From Isoetes taiwanensis (Eukaryota; Streptophyta; Lycopodiopsida; Isoetales; Isoetaceae), in assembly GCA_021234155.1 (NCBI GenBank), contig JAJEKV010000046.1:1480298-1544297 (forward strand): DNA of 64,000 nt, in the 5' to 3' direction. Below are positions 1 to 10,802 of this stretch, in pieces. The stretch's first letter is position 1. Every line of letters starts with the position of its first letter. The position numbers and the translations under genes were made by a program. A model generated the notes under the pieces. It did not search any database, was not told the DNA's origin, and worked only from the letters and a program-made list of their open reading frames with translations.

Positions 1-330
1 TTAATCAGGGGTGTTGGCATAGATCTGATTGCATTATGCAAGAAAGAGGATGAGAATGTGGCACAGCCCAGCAATATGTTTCTTAGCCAGACAGTAGAGA
101 ATGTGGCTCAGCCCAGCAAGCAATCTTGACAAGCATATTGGAGATAGGTTGGAAGAAAATCCTGTTGCAAATAAAGATGGCAGCATAAATACATCTCACA
201 GAAGACTTAGTGCAGTAAGTACATGGCAGAACCCAACATCAATATTGCTGATCCCATGGGAGCAATCCAGCATGAAGATTTAACTGAAGAACAGGCTGAT
301 CAGGAGCATCAACTCAATCAGGTTCTCTTT
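1..330 (+). other. coding-like scrap with an internal 45-nt period
   Basis: Seen: the stretch gagaatgtggc(a/t)cagcccagcaa occurs at 52-74 and 97-119, 45 nt apart, which is 15 codons in frame; both copies read ENVAQPS. The reading frame opens at the window edge and stops near 126; coding-like sequence continues in other frames to about 350. It may be the 3' part of a gene lying to the left, or a pseudogene. No family is recognised. Confidence 0.2.
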
Positions 331-1287
331 AAGTTTTTTTTAAGAGCCACACTGTTTATGCATGAGTAAGAAAAAATGGGTTTGATCACGCCTGCACTCT
401 AGCATCACATTCTGGTGTGTATTGCTAAAACCAGTTTAAAATTCTGGCCTAGGCCTTAGATCATAAGCTTAAACTGTAGGTAAATGTATTTAAATGGTTT
501 CTACCTACACTACAGGACTGCAAAGCACTTTGTGATAGGTTTTGCAAGATAGAAGCATACCATGTTGCTAAAATAGCTCAAGGATAGCCATTTCACTTAG
601 ATAAAGTAACCTTAATAAAGTATACAGGATTTGCACTTCTAGTTGTAGGATTAATGTTGTGCATCTAGCATAGGCATCTACATGATTGTAGATCCAAGAA
701 CCTCTCTAATACTAGACATGCAAGTTTCAAATAGATGTACAACAAGTGGCCTAGTTCTCTTCATGATCAGAGAAATGATATGCAGAATATTACCCTGTGT
801 AAATACGAAAGCCAAAGCTGCTTGGGCTTCATATGTTCTGAGTTATGGATAAGTGATTCTGTTAGCATATAGCATGGAACTTGCTTCTATTTGCAGATAC
901 AGGAGTATGCAGCATTCTCATATTGCAGAATAATTGCATATTGCAGCATTTGAAATTGTTAATTATCTAGCAGGCCTAACATTTTAGCCTAGAATCTCTA
1001 AAGCAGGTGTTGTGGAATTGCTGAGATTAAATCACAGCATTAAGTCTTAATGCATTAATCACCAATGGTTCCGGTATTGTGGACCTAACTTTAAATCATA
1101 GACCATAAAGGTTGATATACGTTAAATTGTATTGTCAGGATAATGCAATATGTTTTTTGAATTATTACGATATGCATGATACAACAGTCTAGTTGGCCTT
1201 TCCACAGTGTGGCACATCGAAGTAGCATGGCATCACAGACATAAGGTAAGTGCCTTGATGATAATACTGGAGCAACTCAGCACCTTG
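331..1287. other. AT-rich stretch with no gene seen
   Basis: No long ORF, RNA gene or transposon end was recognised here. The sequence is AT-rich with many stops in all frames. Confidence 0.4.
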
Positions 1288-1427
1288 TGACTTTGAACAG
1301 TGAGGTGATTGAACAGTAAGGTGACAGTAACGTGATTTTGAACAGTGAGGTGATTGAACAGTAAGGTGATTCTGGCCAGTGACTTTGAACACTAAGGTGA
1401 TTGAACAGTAAGGTGACAGTAACGTGA
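1288..1427 (+). repeat. short tandem repeat, about 2.8 copies of a 34-48 nt unit
   Basis: Units start at 1288, 1336 and 1380. Each contains ttgaacagtgaggtga followed by ttgaacagtaaggtga; the first and third also carry cagtaacgtga. The repeat explains a short minus-strand ORF with recurring HLTVQSPHCSKS, which is not taken as a gene. Confidence 0.75.
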
Positions 1428-1524
1428 GCTTTTGATTTTATGATTAAATGTCTTGTGTGAATGCGTTTTTAACCAATTATGTTGTGTTATTATATAACAT
1501 AACTGAATAGGTGTGCATGCATCT

Positions 1525-1596
1525 TAACGGATTCTGTTATATTAAAAAATTAACATAACAATTTCGGTCTGTATTAAGTTTTAACAGAATCCGTTA
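1525..1596. repeat. perfect 15-bp inverted repeat
   Basis: Arms taacggattctgtta (1525-1539) and taacagaatccgtta (1582-1596) are exact reverse complements around a 42-nt AT-rich loop. It could be a small MITE remnant or a hairpin. No target duplication was identified. Confidence 0.6.
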
Positions 1597-1781
1597 GATT
1601 AATATAAAGATAACCAAAGGTGCGTAAGACACATTATGTTAACCTTAGTTTAAGATAATAAAGGTGGGGTTAAAATCTATTTTTTAAGATAACATAACCA
1701 ATGGTCTGAAAGTGCCCTTAAATAAATATTTAGATTGGGAGAAATCGCATCCATCACGTCAAGATCGAAGATCGTCTCCAT

Positions 1782-1814
1782 CGCCATAGCCACATCACAA
1801 AAGCGGCTATGGCG
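1782..1814. repeat. hairpin within a CCATAGCC motif cluster
   Basis: Arms cgccatagcc (1782-1791) and ggctatggcg (1805-1814) pair around a 13-nt loop. CCATAGCC-like words recur through 1780-2070 on both strands. No ORF of interest accompanies them. Confidence 0.5.
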
Positions 1815-2416
1815 GTGAAAAGACAGAAAACGACCCGGCCAAAAGCTCCATAGCCAAAGCTTCAAAAATCAAAACGCTCGATTTGATTCGCCGGAGGAGC
1901 CGTGTGAGTCTTTGTTCTTTTATGAATTCTGTTTCTTGACTTGACAGCAATCTCAATCCGCCATAGCCGGCGCATGTGCGAAGCTGTCCGTCTCACGGCA
2001 CTGTTTTCAAGCCCTGAAAATGGACATGTCAAAGCTCTGCACTGGAGATCGAGCCGGCCATAGACCGCCGGAGTTGAATTCATCAAGGTATGTATCGTAG
2101 TTATCGTGGATTTGAAGAAGAATACGATCTATAGGACATTTCGACTTTGAAAAAAGGGATTAGTCTTGGAAACAGGGGCCCGATTCATGCTTCTTTGTCT
2201 CATTCTCTAAGAACATGCCCTTGTCTGCTGCTTTTGATTGATTAGATTAGATTGAAGAGACCACGTTCTTCCATCGCCGTAGCGCCATATCCATCCTCGT
2301 GTCGTCTTTTTCATTCCGTTTCTTTATTTCGCTTTCTTTCTAGTCGTATTGGCTGAGTGATACTATATTCCAAAAGATTTACTATTCAAATCGTTTAAAT
2401 AGTGCCATTGTGTATT

Positions 2417-2425
2417 GTCTTGTTA
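2417..2425. repeat. left target-site duplication of the MULE
   Basis: gtcttgtta directly precedes the terminal GGGTGAAAATAGC and is repeated exactly at 6816-6824 after the other end. A 9-bp duplication is characteristic of Mutator-like elements. Confidence 0.9.
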
Positions 2426-2645
2426 GGGTGAAAATAGCTTTTGGTGATTCCGTCGCGGTGAATACTCTCCCGCGGAATCACAGACCCTCTGGGAACAGGA
2501 TCCATTCCGAAGGTTCCGTTTTTTGTACCTGACAGAGTCAGGCGTACACTGTGATGGATTGTAGCCGTACGTGTGTGGGGTGCATCTTGGCCATCCGTTT
2601 TATACCTCCCCGCAGAATCACCACTGGCATATTCCACGGAACGGA
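2426..2645. repeat. MULE left terminal inverted repeat
   Basis: Matches the reverse complement of about 6597-6815 through GGTGATTCCGTCG, GAATACTCTCCCGCGG and ACAGACCCTCTGGGAAC, then more loosely through a GTGTAC..GATGGATTGTA block, a TTTTATA box and a final ATTCCACG. The right arm has a short extra insertion near its tip. The TTTTATA box points into the element. Confidence 0.85.
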
Positions 2646-2964
2646 ATACTGTCGATGATAGAATCACCACGTGAACTATTTCGCCAGATGTGACATTCTG
2701 CCGGTTCTTCCAATAAGACCATGCTACGTGGCATTGATTCTAACACTGAATGTTAACCAAAAAAAAAAATCTTGTCTGCGGCACTTTTGTCGGTTTTCTC
2801 TGCGGCCTTCTCTGGCAGCGATTTTGCTGACGATTGTGCTATTCCAGATGGCGATCCTGCTGTTCCAACGTTTCTACATCGAATCTGCAGAGAAGGTGAG
2901 GATTTACCAGCATTTTAAACAGTTTTTTTGGTCGCAGAATATCACATAACTTTTTTTCACGTTA

Positions 2965-3067
2965 CAAGAATGTTGCTGCAACATTCTTGGTGTGTCAGGC
3001 ATGCCTCCGCGCTAATGCGCGTTGGCATGCTTTCCACACCAGAATGTTGCCTAAAGCAATATTCTTG
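2965..3067. repeat. compound hairpin inside the MULE
   Basis: A 25-nt near-perfect palindrome (2965-2989, half caagaatgttgc) is followed by ggtgtg..caggcatgcc..gcgc, a short loop, then gcgcg..ggcatgc..ccacacc and a second agaatgttgc..gcaatattcttg. The whole 103 nt can fold into one long stem with side hairpins. Confidence 0.65.
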
Positions 3068-3399
3068 TATACGAAAAGGCGGTTATGCCTTTCTGGCATG
3101 GAACTGCCGGCGGTGGCCGGAGGCGGTAAGTTGACATCTCAGAAAGGGCATGTAACCGGCCTCCCCGTAACGTGAATACCGATTAAAAGCTATTCGGGTA
3201 CGAGGAATGGAAGGTAAATCACTGGAATGGAAGGTAGATCACTGGAACGAAGGTGGATCCCGGAACGCACAGCCGATTTCTTTCTCTCGAAGTTCCTGGG
3301 TTTGAAACAGTACCAAAAAGTGCCGCGTGGCAAAATAGTATTGGACGGGAGGGCAGAATAGCTCTTAACTGGTTTTTACGTATACGGGATCACTGATTT

Positions 3400-3660
3400 G
3401 TAATTCCACCTGACGGAATTACCCCGTTGCATTTCTGCCCAGCGGAATCACCACAATCTAATTCTGCCTGGCGGAATCACTACAATACAATTCCATTCCG
3501 CGCAGTGGAATCACCAAAAATGTAATTTCGTCTGGCAGAATCACCACAATCTAATTCCACCCGGCAGAATCACCAAAATGTAATTTTGCCTCCTCAATGT
3601 AATTCTGCCCGACGGGATCACCATATTGTGAATCCACTAGATGGAATCACCACCCTTGAA
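3400..3660 (+). repeat. left subterminal palindrome array
   Basis: About eight imperfect units resemble attctgcccggcggaatcac, separated by short spacers such as cacaatcta or caaaatgta. Each unit is close to palindromic (TTCCGCC/GGCGGAA). The array is in the opposite orientation to the one at 6128-6410, as expected for subterminal repeats of one element. Confidence 0.75.
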
Positions 3661-4030
3661 GGACCCATCCAGGCCGTTCTAACCACGTCAGCATGGGATA
3701 TTCATCGTGCATATTCTGTGGCTATTTTTATTGAAGCCTATTTAAATTTAAGGCCCAGCTTTCGATGGAACTTTTAAATTGAATGTCGGACGATCGCCAT
3801 TAATAGTCGTACATTGTACCCTGACAAAGAGTATAATTGCAGACTCATTAGTCTATCACCGCCTTCCACATCAACCGTAAAGGATAGTGATCTTGTCCGA
3901 AGGAATCACAATCGTTAGCGCCAAAAAATCTCTTCTCTTTGTTTCCAGAATTCTCTCTCAGAGCTTCGTTTCGGCGCCTCCGCTCCTCCCGCTCGAATTC
4001 TTGTCTTTTCCTGTCACAACCGCGGTTCAG

Positions 4031-4708
4031 ATGAATCAGAGCCTTGGAACCTCATTTAATGAGAATTTCCAGGTAGAATCTTCTGCTAACTCGGCTTTTG
4101 TCTTCTTTGCGAACAATCCCTTGCAGGAAGAACAGGTCGATTCAGAGGTGGATTCCCCTCCTAAATTTCCTGCAGGTTTTGGGGCAATTGGAGGCGCAGG
4201 TCCCATGGTGGATCTATCTGTGGAGGCTAAGGTTGTTAGTCGGGCGGCCGAGTTATTCCCAGGTATTTGGGGGGATCCCTCAATATCCCCGAGGTCCCTT
4301 CTGGTTGCAGGTGGTAAAAAAAAGGTTGATTGCAAGGAGTCAGAAGAAAAGGTTGATTGCAAGGAGGCCGAAATAGATTTCGGCGAGGATGCCATGGAGA
4401 ACCGTCCTCTGGAAAATGCCGGATACATGGAGGAAATCCCAAACTGGAATTTGGATGAGGGAGATGGCTGGTGGTATTGTCTATTCGGTGGGTGCAACAG
4501 TAGCTACTCCAAAAAATGGGATCTGGAGATCTACAGACTTACTAAGCATTGCATGACCAATGATTATAAGCTGCCAGCAGTCGCAAGAGGTAGGAAATCA
4601 AATGCTCCAGAAATATGCAGGAGGAAGAGGAACTTTGAATTGGTCAAGTTGGAGCGGAGCGCGGATGAAAATTACCTGTGGCAACACAATCTCAAGCGAA
4701 TTTTGTGA
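4031..4708 (+). CDS. gene-like ORF inside the MULE with a possible zinc-finger segment
   Basis: Open frame of 225 codons from the first ATG; it extends upstream only from non-ATG codons. The protein is acidic, with an imperfect internal repeat (KKVDCKESE and EKVDCKEAE, residues ~97-115). Near residues 150-170 it reads WWYCLFGGCNSSYSKKW, followed later by KHC, giving a C-x4-C plus His/Cys pattern like a C2H2-type finger. A coding-like continuation in another frame (to 4901, with QSVEETLEDQKREAI) suggests an intron or a frameshift near the end. It lies between the MULE ends with no transposase partner, so it may be a captured host gene. No family is assigned, and the finger could be chance. Confidence 0.45.
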   Translation: MNQSLGTSFNENFQVESSANSAFVFFANNPLQEEQVDSEVDSPPKFPAGFGAIGGAGPMVDLSVEAKVVSRAAELFPGIWGDPSISPRSLLVAGGKKKVDCKESEEKVDCKEAEIDFGEDAMENRPLENAGYMEEIPNWNLDEGDGWWYCLFGGCNSSYSKKWDLEIYRLTKHCMTNDYKLPAVARGRKSNAPEICRRKRNFELVKLERSADENYLWQHNLKRIL

Positions 4709-4901
4709 GGGGCTGCGAGGGGTCAAGCTATGGAGATTTCCAGATGGCCGAGGAGATAAGGAGCAAAGTGTAGAGGAAACTTTGGAGGATCAGAAGAGGG
4801 AAGCAATTAGAAAGAAGATTGCCAGCAGGTTTGATTTGACGGTTGAAGAGATGAGGGGCGAGATTTTTTTATCGAGAGAGCACGCCGTAGATCACTTATG
4901 A
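4709..4901 (+). pseudogene. coding-like continuation of the MULE gene in a second frame
   Basis: The frame overlapping the end of the previous ORF stays open to 4901 and reads a charged, helix-like segment (EDQKREAIRKKIASRF, then LTVEEMRGEIFLSREHA). A single-base shift or a splice would be needed to join it to the upstream ORF. A poly-C run lies at 4951-4959 just beyond. Confidence 0.3.
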
Positions 4902-5062
4902 TTTCCGCAAAGAAGGAAATGGCATGTGCGTAGAGGGAGATCTTGTATCCCCCCCCCCCAAAAGGAAAGTGAGCAAACTCCCACTTAGGAGCTCGCCGCA
5001 AACTCCAAAGAAGAAGAGAGGGCAAAAAAAAAATAGAGGGCTGCATAGCCCCTAACTACATA

Positions 5063-5902
5063 GTGTTTGAAACATCCAGCTACATTCAAGGTTTGCATGA
5101 CGCAATTCAATCAGCAGGTCTACCCGACCCCAGAGCTTCATCGGAAGAGGAGGGCACCTTAATTGAGATCCCCATGATGCATCGGCTGAAAGCTACCTTT
5201 TTTAATTCTGTGTTTTCTTACCAATTAGGTCTTCTTTTCAGGAGGTGGGCTTGTAACTTCACATTCAAATACCCACTAAGACTATGTAGCATAGCCATTT
5301 GAGTGGGTAAAGAAATCATTAGCACTAGTCGCGTCTATGGCAATTTTGCTTAAGATTTCATGACGGTCCCTTGTCCTGGGGATAATATGGATTGTAGAAT
5401 CAATGAAGAGTGTCTCGGTGCTGATCTCTTGTAAGTCATGGTTCTAAGCTCTACCCAAGCATTGCAATGCTATCATGCGCTGACTACATTGCCATCTGCA
5501 GGGCCTTATTACATGCGATTCCCCAGAATAAAAGATCCCAACACGCTTTCGTGCATCCTGTGGCCTTTGGCCTATTCTTGCAAAACAGTTTGGAAGGTCA
5601 ATCGGGTGCTTATGATATGTTTGCTAATTTATACTCAAACCCTTTATTAGGCAGAATTGGCGGATGCAAAATGTGGGCTTCTATTACTTCTCAGCCATGA
5701 GCAAGTAAACAATCCGTTTCAAATTCATTCATGGGCAATTGACCCTAAAAATTGGTTGTGCAATTGTTGGCAGCAATCATTGGAGCCTATTCATATTGAT
5801 CTCAGATCAGGAGGCATGCCGGAGGCTCCAAACTCCAGTATTGCTGCATTTGGACTCAATATCGGCCATGCACTCGAGCATACGTTGTTTCCCACTTTGT
5901 AA
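5063..5902 (+). pseudogene. exon-like segments of a captured gene inside the MULE
   Basis: Three coding-like blocks: 5063-5240 (with LPDPRASSEEEGTL), about 5460-5650 (with AFVHPVAFGLFLQNSLEGQS) and 5657-5902 (with ELADAKCGLLLLLS). Splice-like signals occur between them: cttgtaagt at about 5428-5436 and tttattaggcagaa at about 5643-5656. This suggests a multi-exon gene fragment carried between the TIRs. The family is not recognised and the exon borders are guesses. Confidence 0.35.
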
Positions 5903-6127
5903 GTTCAATTCTGCCCCTTTTCGATCGAATTTTGCTTTCCTCTCATTCCTTTGCCCACAGCTTCGTGTCAGACATTATAAAGAGGTGGAATTTCATATGA
6001 ACAGCCGTACGGGCTGAGAATTTATAAAATTCCGACGTGGTGCACTCACAACGATGCCATGGCCGTCGATCTGGTCCTTCGTATGTGGTCCCGATGTTGT
6101 CACGTGTCAGACATGCAACTGAGTAGC

Positions 6128-6410
6128 TGGGATGATTCCGTCCTGAGGAATCACAACGACGTGATTCCTTCTGAAGGAAGTGCAAAGGGGTGATTCCATT
6201 TGGCGGAATTACATCGGGGTGATTCCGCCGGGCAAAATTAGATTGTAGTGATTCCGCCCGACGGAATTAGATTATGGTGATTCCGCCAGGCGGAGCAACG
6301 GGGTGATTCCGCTCGACGAAAGTGTAAGGGGGTGATTCCGTCCGGCGGAAGTGCAACGAGGTGATTCCGTCCGACGGAATTCCAAATCGGTGATTCCACC
6401 GCGTAACAAG
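6128..6410 (-). repeat. right subterminal palindrome array
   Basis: About nine units resemble gtgattccgnccgncggaa, separated by short spacers, in opposite orientation to 3400-3660. The words gattccg and cggaatt alternate, so each unit can form a small hairpin. These could be transposase-binding or fold-back structures. Confidence 0.75.
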
Positions 6411-6596
6411 CAAAACCTGATTCGCCGGGCTTAATTGCAAAATGGTGACTCCGCCCGATTGGAATACTTCACGTGGTGATTCCACGGCGGGATATCGCCG
6501 ACAATATTTCATCCCGTGGAATGCGCCACGGGTGATTGAAGAGGGGAGGTGAATGCTAGAACATGATTCCATCCAAATGTATCAAAGGCGTGTAAT

Positions 6597-6815
6597 TACA
6601 TCCACGTGGAATAGCAGGCGGTGATTTCGTCGGTGGTATTTTGTTGTATAAAATGGGCGGCGGGATGCACCCGCAGGCGGGACGGTACAATCCATCGAGA
6701 GTACACTGACTGCCGATCCTCGAGAACGGATCTCGTTCCCAGAGGGTCTGTGATTCCGCGGGAGAGTATTCACCACGACGGAATCACCAAAACTAGGGTA
6801 AAGCTATTTTTACCC
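6597..6815. repeat. MULE right terminal inverted repeat
   Basis: Inverted partner of 2426-2645. It ends aagctatttttaccc and is followed by the 9-bp duplication gtcttgtta at 6816-6824. Confidence 0.85.
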
Positions 6816-6824
6816 GTCTTGTTA

Positions 6825-8122
6825 GGAAGAGGTAATATTAATTGGGCCATCTTTTCATTTGATCATCAAGAGCTATACGTTGGTTAAAATCTCATTTTAC
6901 GGACCTTATCAGCAATGACCACGTCACATGTTATGGACGGAAGCATTAGATGCCAAAATTGAGTGTTTTCAATGATTTGGCCAATGGTTTGGCAAAAATG
7001 AGGGGTTTATTAGTGGTTTGGCCAATGGTTTGATTTTATTAGTGGTTTTAATTTGGAGTGATTTTGGTTTTTTCTTTAACTTTTTTTAATAGTTCCATTT
7101 TAGAATTCAGCCTGAACTTCTTCTTTAGGCTAGGTCATCTACAAACCAGACAGTTGTTCTGTGTTTCTTGGGCTGGAGAAATTTGGAGGCAAATTCCAGC
7201 TTCAGTAGGAATCCACCGGTCCTCCGAAGGCTCTGTTCGATCATGATCATGTTATGATTCACTCTTGCAAGGGGCTGTTGCTTGTATTCTTTCTTATACA
7301 AAAAGAATATATGGGCTATTGGCTGTGGGCTTCTGTTTCTGAAGCAGGGCTCCGGCCTAATGGACTACAGATTCGGCCCTTGTTTTGTAGGGCTTGTTGA
7401 ACTTCGCGAGCTTTAGAAGCTTTGTTTTAGATTGTGCAGCACCAATTCGGCCTTGCCACCTTAGTTTCTTAGATTCTTAGATAGTGCCGCCTTAGGTTCT
7501 TAGATTTCTAGATTCTTCGGTGTTGCAGAGGCTCCGAAAAGGTTCATAGCTTCTCGAGAGGTTCCGGAGAGGTACTGCGAGCTTCTGTTCTGATTGCAAA
7601 TGCGTTTTATTCCTTTTGCAATGATTCATGATGTTGTATTTGCCATTCATATACGTATTTTTGTACATATGTACACAGGCGAGGGAGCGCTCCAGCATAC
7701 AGGGGTGTGGTGTGTATATTTATGCACCGTAGATCTGGCATATTTTTGGCAATCTGCCAAGATCCATTGGACAAAAAAAACATTTAACACTTGAGCCATA
7801 AGTTATGGTGAACATTCATCCCTTTCCATTTAGGGCTTTTTTCCACGGTGGTCTTATTTTTTAAAGTCACACATTTTAACCAATAAGGTTTGGTCACCTA
7901 TTCTCCTAAAAGAAAAGCATTTTTCCATTGAAAATAAGATGCTTTATTTAGGTTCGGAATAGGTTCGGATGTTACTTTTAATGTAAATGGAGTCTTATTT
8001 TATACCGAAGATCACTGGTATAAACTAAGGCACCCAGTCTTATTTGAATATACATTTTGTGATGGTTTTTTCACTAGTATTTTAATGGTATCATATTTTA
8101 TGACTACTATGCAGTGGAAAAA
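6825..8122. other. spacer with small repeats, no gene seen
   Basis: Holds two copies of a tttggccaatggtttg word (about 6970-7035) and a run of cttagattct-type words near 7465-7515. No convincing ORF, RNA gene or transposon end was found. Confidence 0.4.
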
Positions 8123-8438
8123 TGTTACGAATTCAACTCAAAGATTTGCTATGTTCTTATAACTTACCACACAACAAGAAAAAGACATAACTCCCCACCT
8201 AACTGTAGAATCTGCAGAGTCACCCTCGAGAAAAGGAGTGAGCAAAAAGATTGACAGATAGAAATATGTCTCTTTTGAATGCTTTGTGAATATTTATACA
8301 CTCCACTCTCCCTTTAACCCTTTTCCCTCTGGCCTTAATTGAGCTGCCTTTTGGCCGAAGGCAATTTATAAGCACCAGCGTATGTTTGGATCATGACGCC
8401 CAAACACATACGGCTTGGCGTTTGGGATCATGATACGG
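8123..8438 (-). repeat. gypsy-4 3' LTR, distal half
   Basis: Starts TGTTACG on the plus strand, matching the CGTAACA end at 20918-20924. In sense orientation it carries TATA-like words (TATAAATATTC and CTTATAAATTG). It is broken at 8438 by the insertion of H3-Ty3-A, whose duplication tacgg is 8434-8438 and 20707-20711. Confidence 0.7.
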
Positions 8439-9937
8439 TGTGACATCCCCTACTCATATACGATGCCCGCACCGTATACAAACAGGAGTTCATCCCCCAT
8501 ACCAGCTCCATACTGATACAGGGCCCTCCACATATCACTGTGACCGTACTGGGTCCTCAGTGGGAAGAATGAAGGGGTCATTTTACCCCGTCTCCCTCAG
8601 GGCCTACCTAGCTGCGGAAGCATAAACATACATGTCAGTAACATAATCATCATATACCCACCTCGAAGGGTGGCACATCAACATCTGCATAGACAAAGAT
8701 CAGCACAATGCAAGGGGAGTTCCTACCCAAGGCTCAGACTCCGGGGATGGACCGACGGGCTTGGGTACTCAGTTCATTGCGCATTTAATCATGACAATGG
8801 ATTTGGCTGGCATGAGAACATGGCATAGGGTTGTCCACTCCATCCGCCCCTCTCCATTGCACACTTTGCGAGTAGGTTGAAGAGTGTTGGGACCCGACCA
8901 GAGCTCCGGGATGCATAGCCAAAGGGGTTATTCCCGGGTTGCATCTCCCGGTTCCCGCCGGGGGGCGGTGGGGATCACTCCCACCAGAGATCTCCATGCT
9001 TGACTCAATGTGACTAGGGGACCCCGCCCTTATTTGACTTAACCTTTGGAAAGTGAACCCCACTCCACTGGGTAAGCCGAGCCCATGCCTTACCCACACA
9101 CTCGGTGGCAAGCCATTAGACCTAGTCTACATTGATCCCCTGTAGACTTTATACACGGAGGGATCGGTCAAGAGTCGAATCTTAACCTCCTTGAGCGAGG
9201 CCCGCCCCTTCACCCACAACCTGGTGGGGTTCTTGTACACAGCGAAATCTAGTAATGCACTAAGAGGGACTAGTTAGGAGCATCAACTACTAAGCTTTAA
9301 GTCTCTACCCCCCTTCCCAATACAATGAGTCCCTGAAATTCATCCGGTCCATCACATCATCATAGAACTAAAGAATAAGAACTAATCTATATCATAGAGT
9401 TAGGTTCTTTAGTTAGGTCAATCTGGGGATACCTTGACTACTAAGAGTAATTTAATAGGCTAAACCTATTGGTTCGATGGTCTGGAATACGGTTTAGGCT
9501 ATTAAATCGACTAAATACCTGATCCCCGGTTCACTCCTCTTGATCCCGAAGGCGTCCATGTCGTTGCTCGCTTGGGGATGCTGGGAAGGCGAATCCGACG
9601 AGCTAGGGCGCGCGGGCGCATCTTGGGAGTTGGATTTGACTCCTGCGTGCCGAACCGGAGCTCGGAAGGTTCGTGGACGGAAAGGGAAGAATTAGGGTTT
9701 GATTTTACCTTACATAGGCTCTCGGTTAGGTTTAGGGTTTCCATGACCCTTGGTGCGCCTTTAATGGGTTAGGTTTAAAGTTGACATTGCTAAGTGTGCG
9801 CACCCTGCAAGTTGCCCCTAGGGCGCCCTTGCTTGGTTACACGCGTCGGCGCATTAACGCCGTTTGAAATGGCGTGTATGCGTGACGGTGCAGTACGGTA
9901 TACGTCTTGAGACCGTATATCGTACTGGAACGTCACA
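8439..9937 (-). repeat. H3-Ty3-A 3' LTR
   Basis: 1499 bp and colinear with 19207-20706. Differences are CpG-type transitions plus many 1-3 nt indels, mostly in GC-rich patches. It ends at the polypurine tract. Telobox words (ttagggttt, tttagggttt) are shared with the other LTR. Confidence 0.93.
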
Positions 9938-9950
9938 TTCTCCCCACCTT
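9938..9950 (-). other. H3-Ty3-A polypurine tract
   Basis: Reads AAGGTGGGGAGAA on the minus strand, directly upstream of the 3' LTR. This is the expected plus-strand primer and fixes the element as minus-oriented. Confidence 0.85.
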
Positions 9951-10802
9951 AAATTGATGCTGTCCGCAGCATCGTGGGTCTCCCCACCTTGGGATCTTCT
10001 TAACCTGCAATCAACTTGATGTATACGATATACTATTATCATAGTTACACACTTATTATGATTACCTTGAGGTAATATTTTTAGAACATTATTATACTAT
10101 TATTCAATCAAATACTTATCAATTTGTACGTCATTACAACAATTACCCATTAGTTTTACTTATCATAATGTTTTAGTTTATCAATATATATACAGTTATT
10201 CTCTGAGGTACTCTTCATTTCTTGCAACACATTACAACAAAATTTGTGTTGCAAGTCTTCGTAGCTCGACCTCCTAGCCCTCCGGAGCGCTCTATTGGCC
10301 TGCAGGTCAACACTACGTTAGTACCATTTTTAATTATTTATAAATTTGGTTATAAGGGAACCACCCCAACTATCTACATGAATGCATGGCTAATCTCCCG
10401 GCATAGGAAGAGGATGCTTCTTCCATCGTGGCCGTGGAGACAGCGCCTATAATGCCTATATGGCGCTCATGCCTACACCTTTAGTTGCCCAGCGTGGAGG
10501 ATAGGGTCCTTCGCGTATATGGGGCGTGAAAGATAAGGTCCTCTCTGTAGGCATTGACTAGAGGTGCTTTTCCTATCAATGCATTCCTGAATGACCTCTT
10601 ATCTCTCGAGGTCGTCTACTTCCGTGGGACAGAAGTAGACTTTCCAAGCGGAACCGCGGTCATGCCTACATTGACATTGCACCACGTCCTAGAGATCACC
10701 GTAGTGATCTCATCATCGGTAACAACGCATGCAACCCATACCTCATAGGTTGCATGCGTAGATTATAGTTAACTATGCAAGCTATAAATCTACACAAATC
10801 GA
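9951..10802 (-). other. H3-Ty3-A 3' untranslated region with hairpins
   Basis: Non-coding stretch between the chromodomain and the polypurine tract. It has perfect stems at 10614-10622/10632-10640 (gtctacttc), 10692-10699/10704-10711 (gagatcac) and 10727-10736/10748-10757 (gcatgcaacc). Confidence 0.6.

Larger units (their letters stand above)
2426..6815. mobile_element. Mutator-like element, non-autonomous, Pack-MULE-like (4.39 kb)
   Basis: Seen: ends GGGTGAAAATAGC and (reverse complement) GGGTAAAAATAGC, 9-bp target duplication gtcttgtta on both sides, terminal inverted repeats of roughly 220 bp, arrays of small palindromes inside each end in opposite orientation, and gene-like sequence between. 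Known: long TIRs beginning GGG with 9-bp duplications mark MULEs, and MULEs lacking transposase that carry host gene pieces are Pack-MULEs. Inferred: no transposase domain was recognised, so movement would need a transposase supplied from elsewhere, and the interior probably derives from a captured gene. Confidence 0.85.

Noticed and set aside
1189-1392. Minus-strand ORF with repeated HLTVQSPHCSKS
   Set aside because: It is a by-product of the tandem repeat at 1288-1427.
4036-4497. 153-codon minus-strand ORF inside the MULE
   Set aside because: It is the shadow of the longer plus-strand ORF; no motif supports it.
4951-4959. Poly-C run as a biological signal
   Set aside because: A homopolymer of this length is as likely to be slippage or read error, and nothing nearby supports a function.
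3400-6410. CRISPR-like spaced repeats
   Set aside because: Spacers are very short and not unique, the repeats lie inside MULE ends, and the sequence is eukaryotic.
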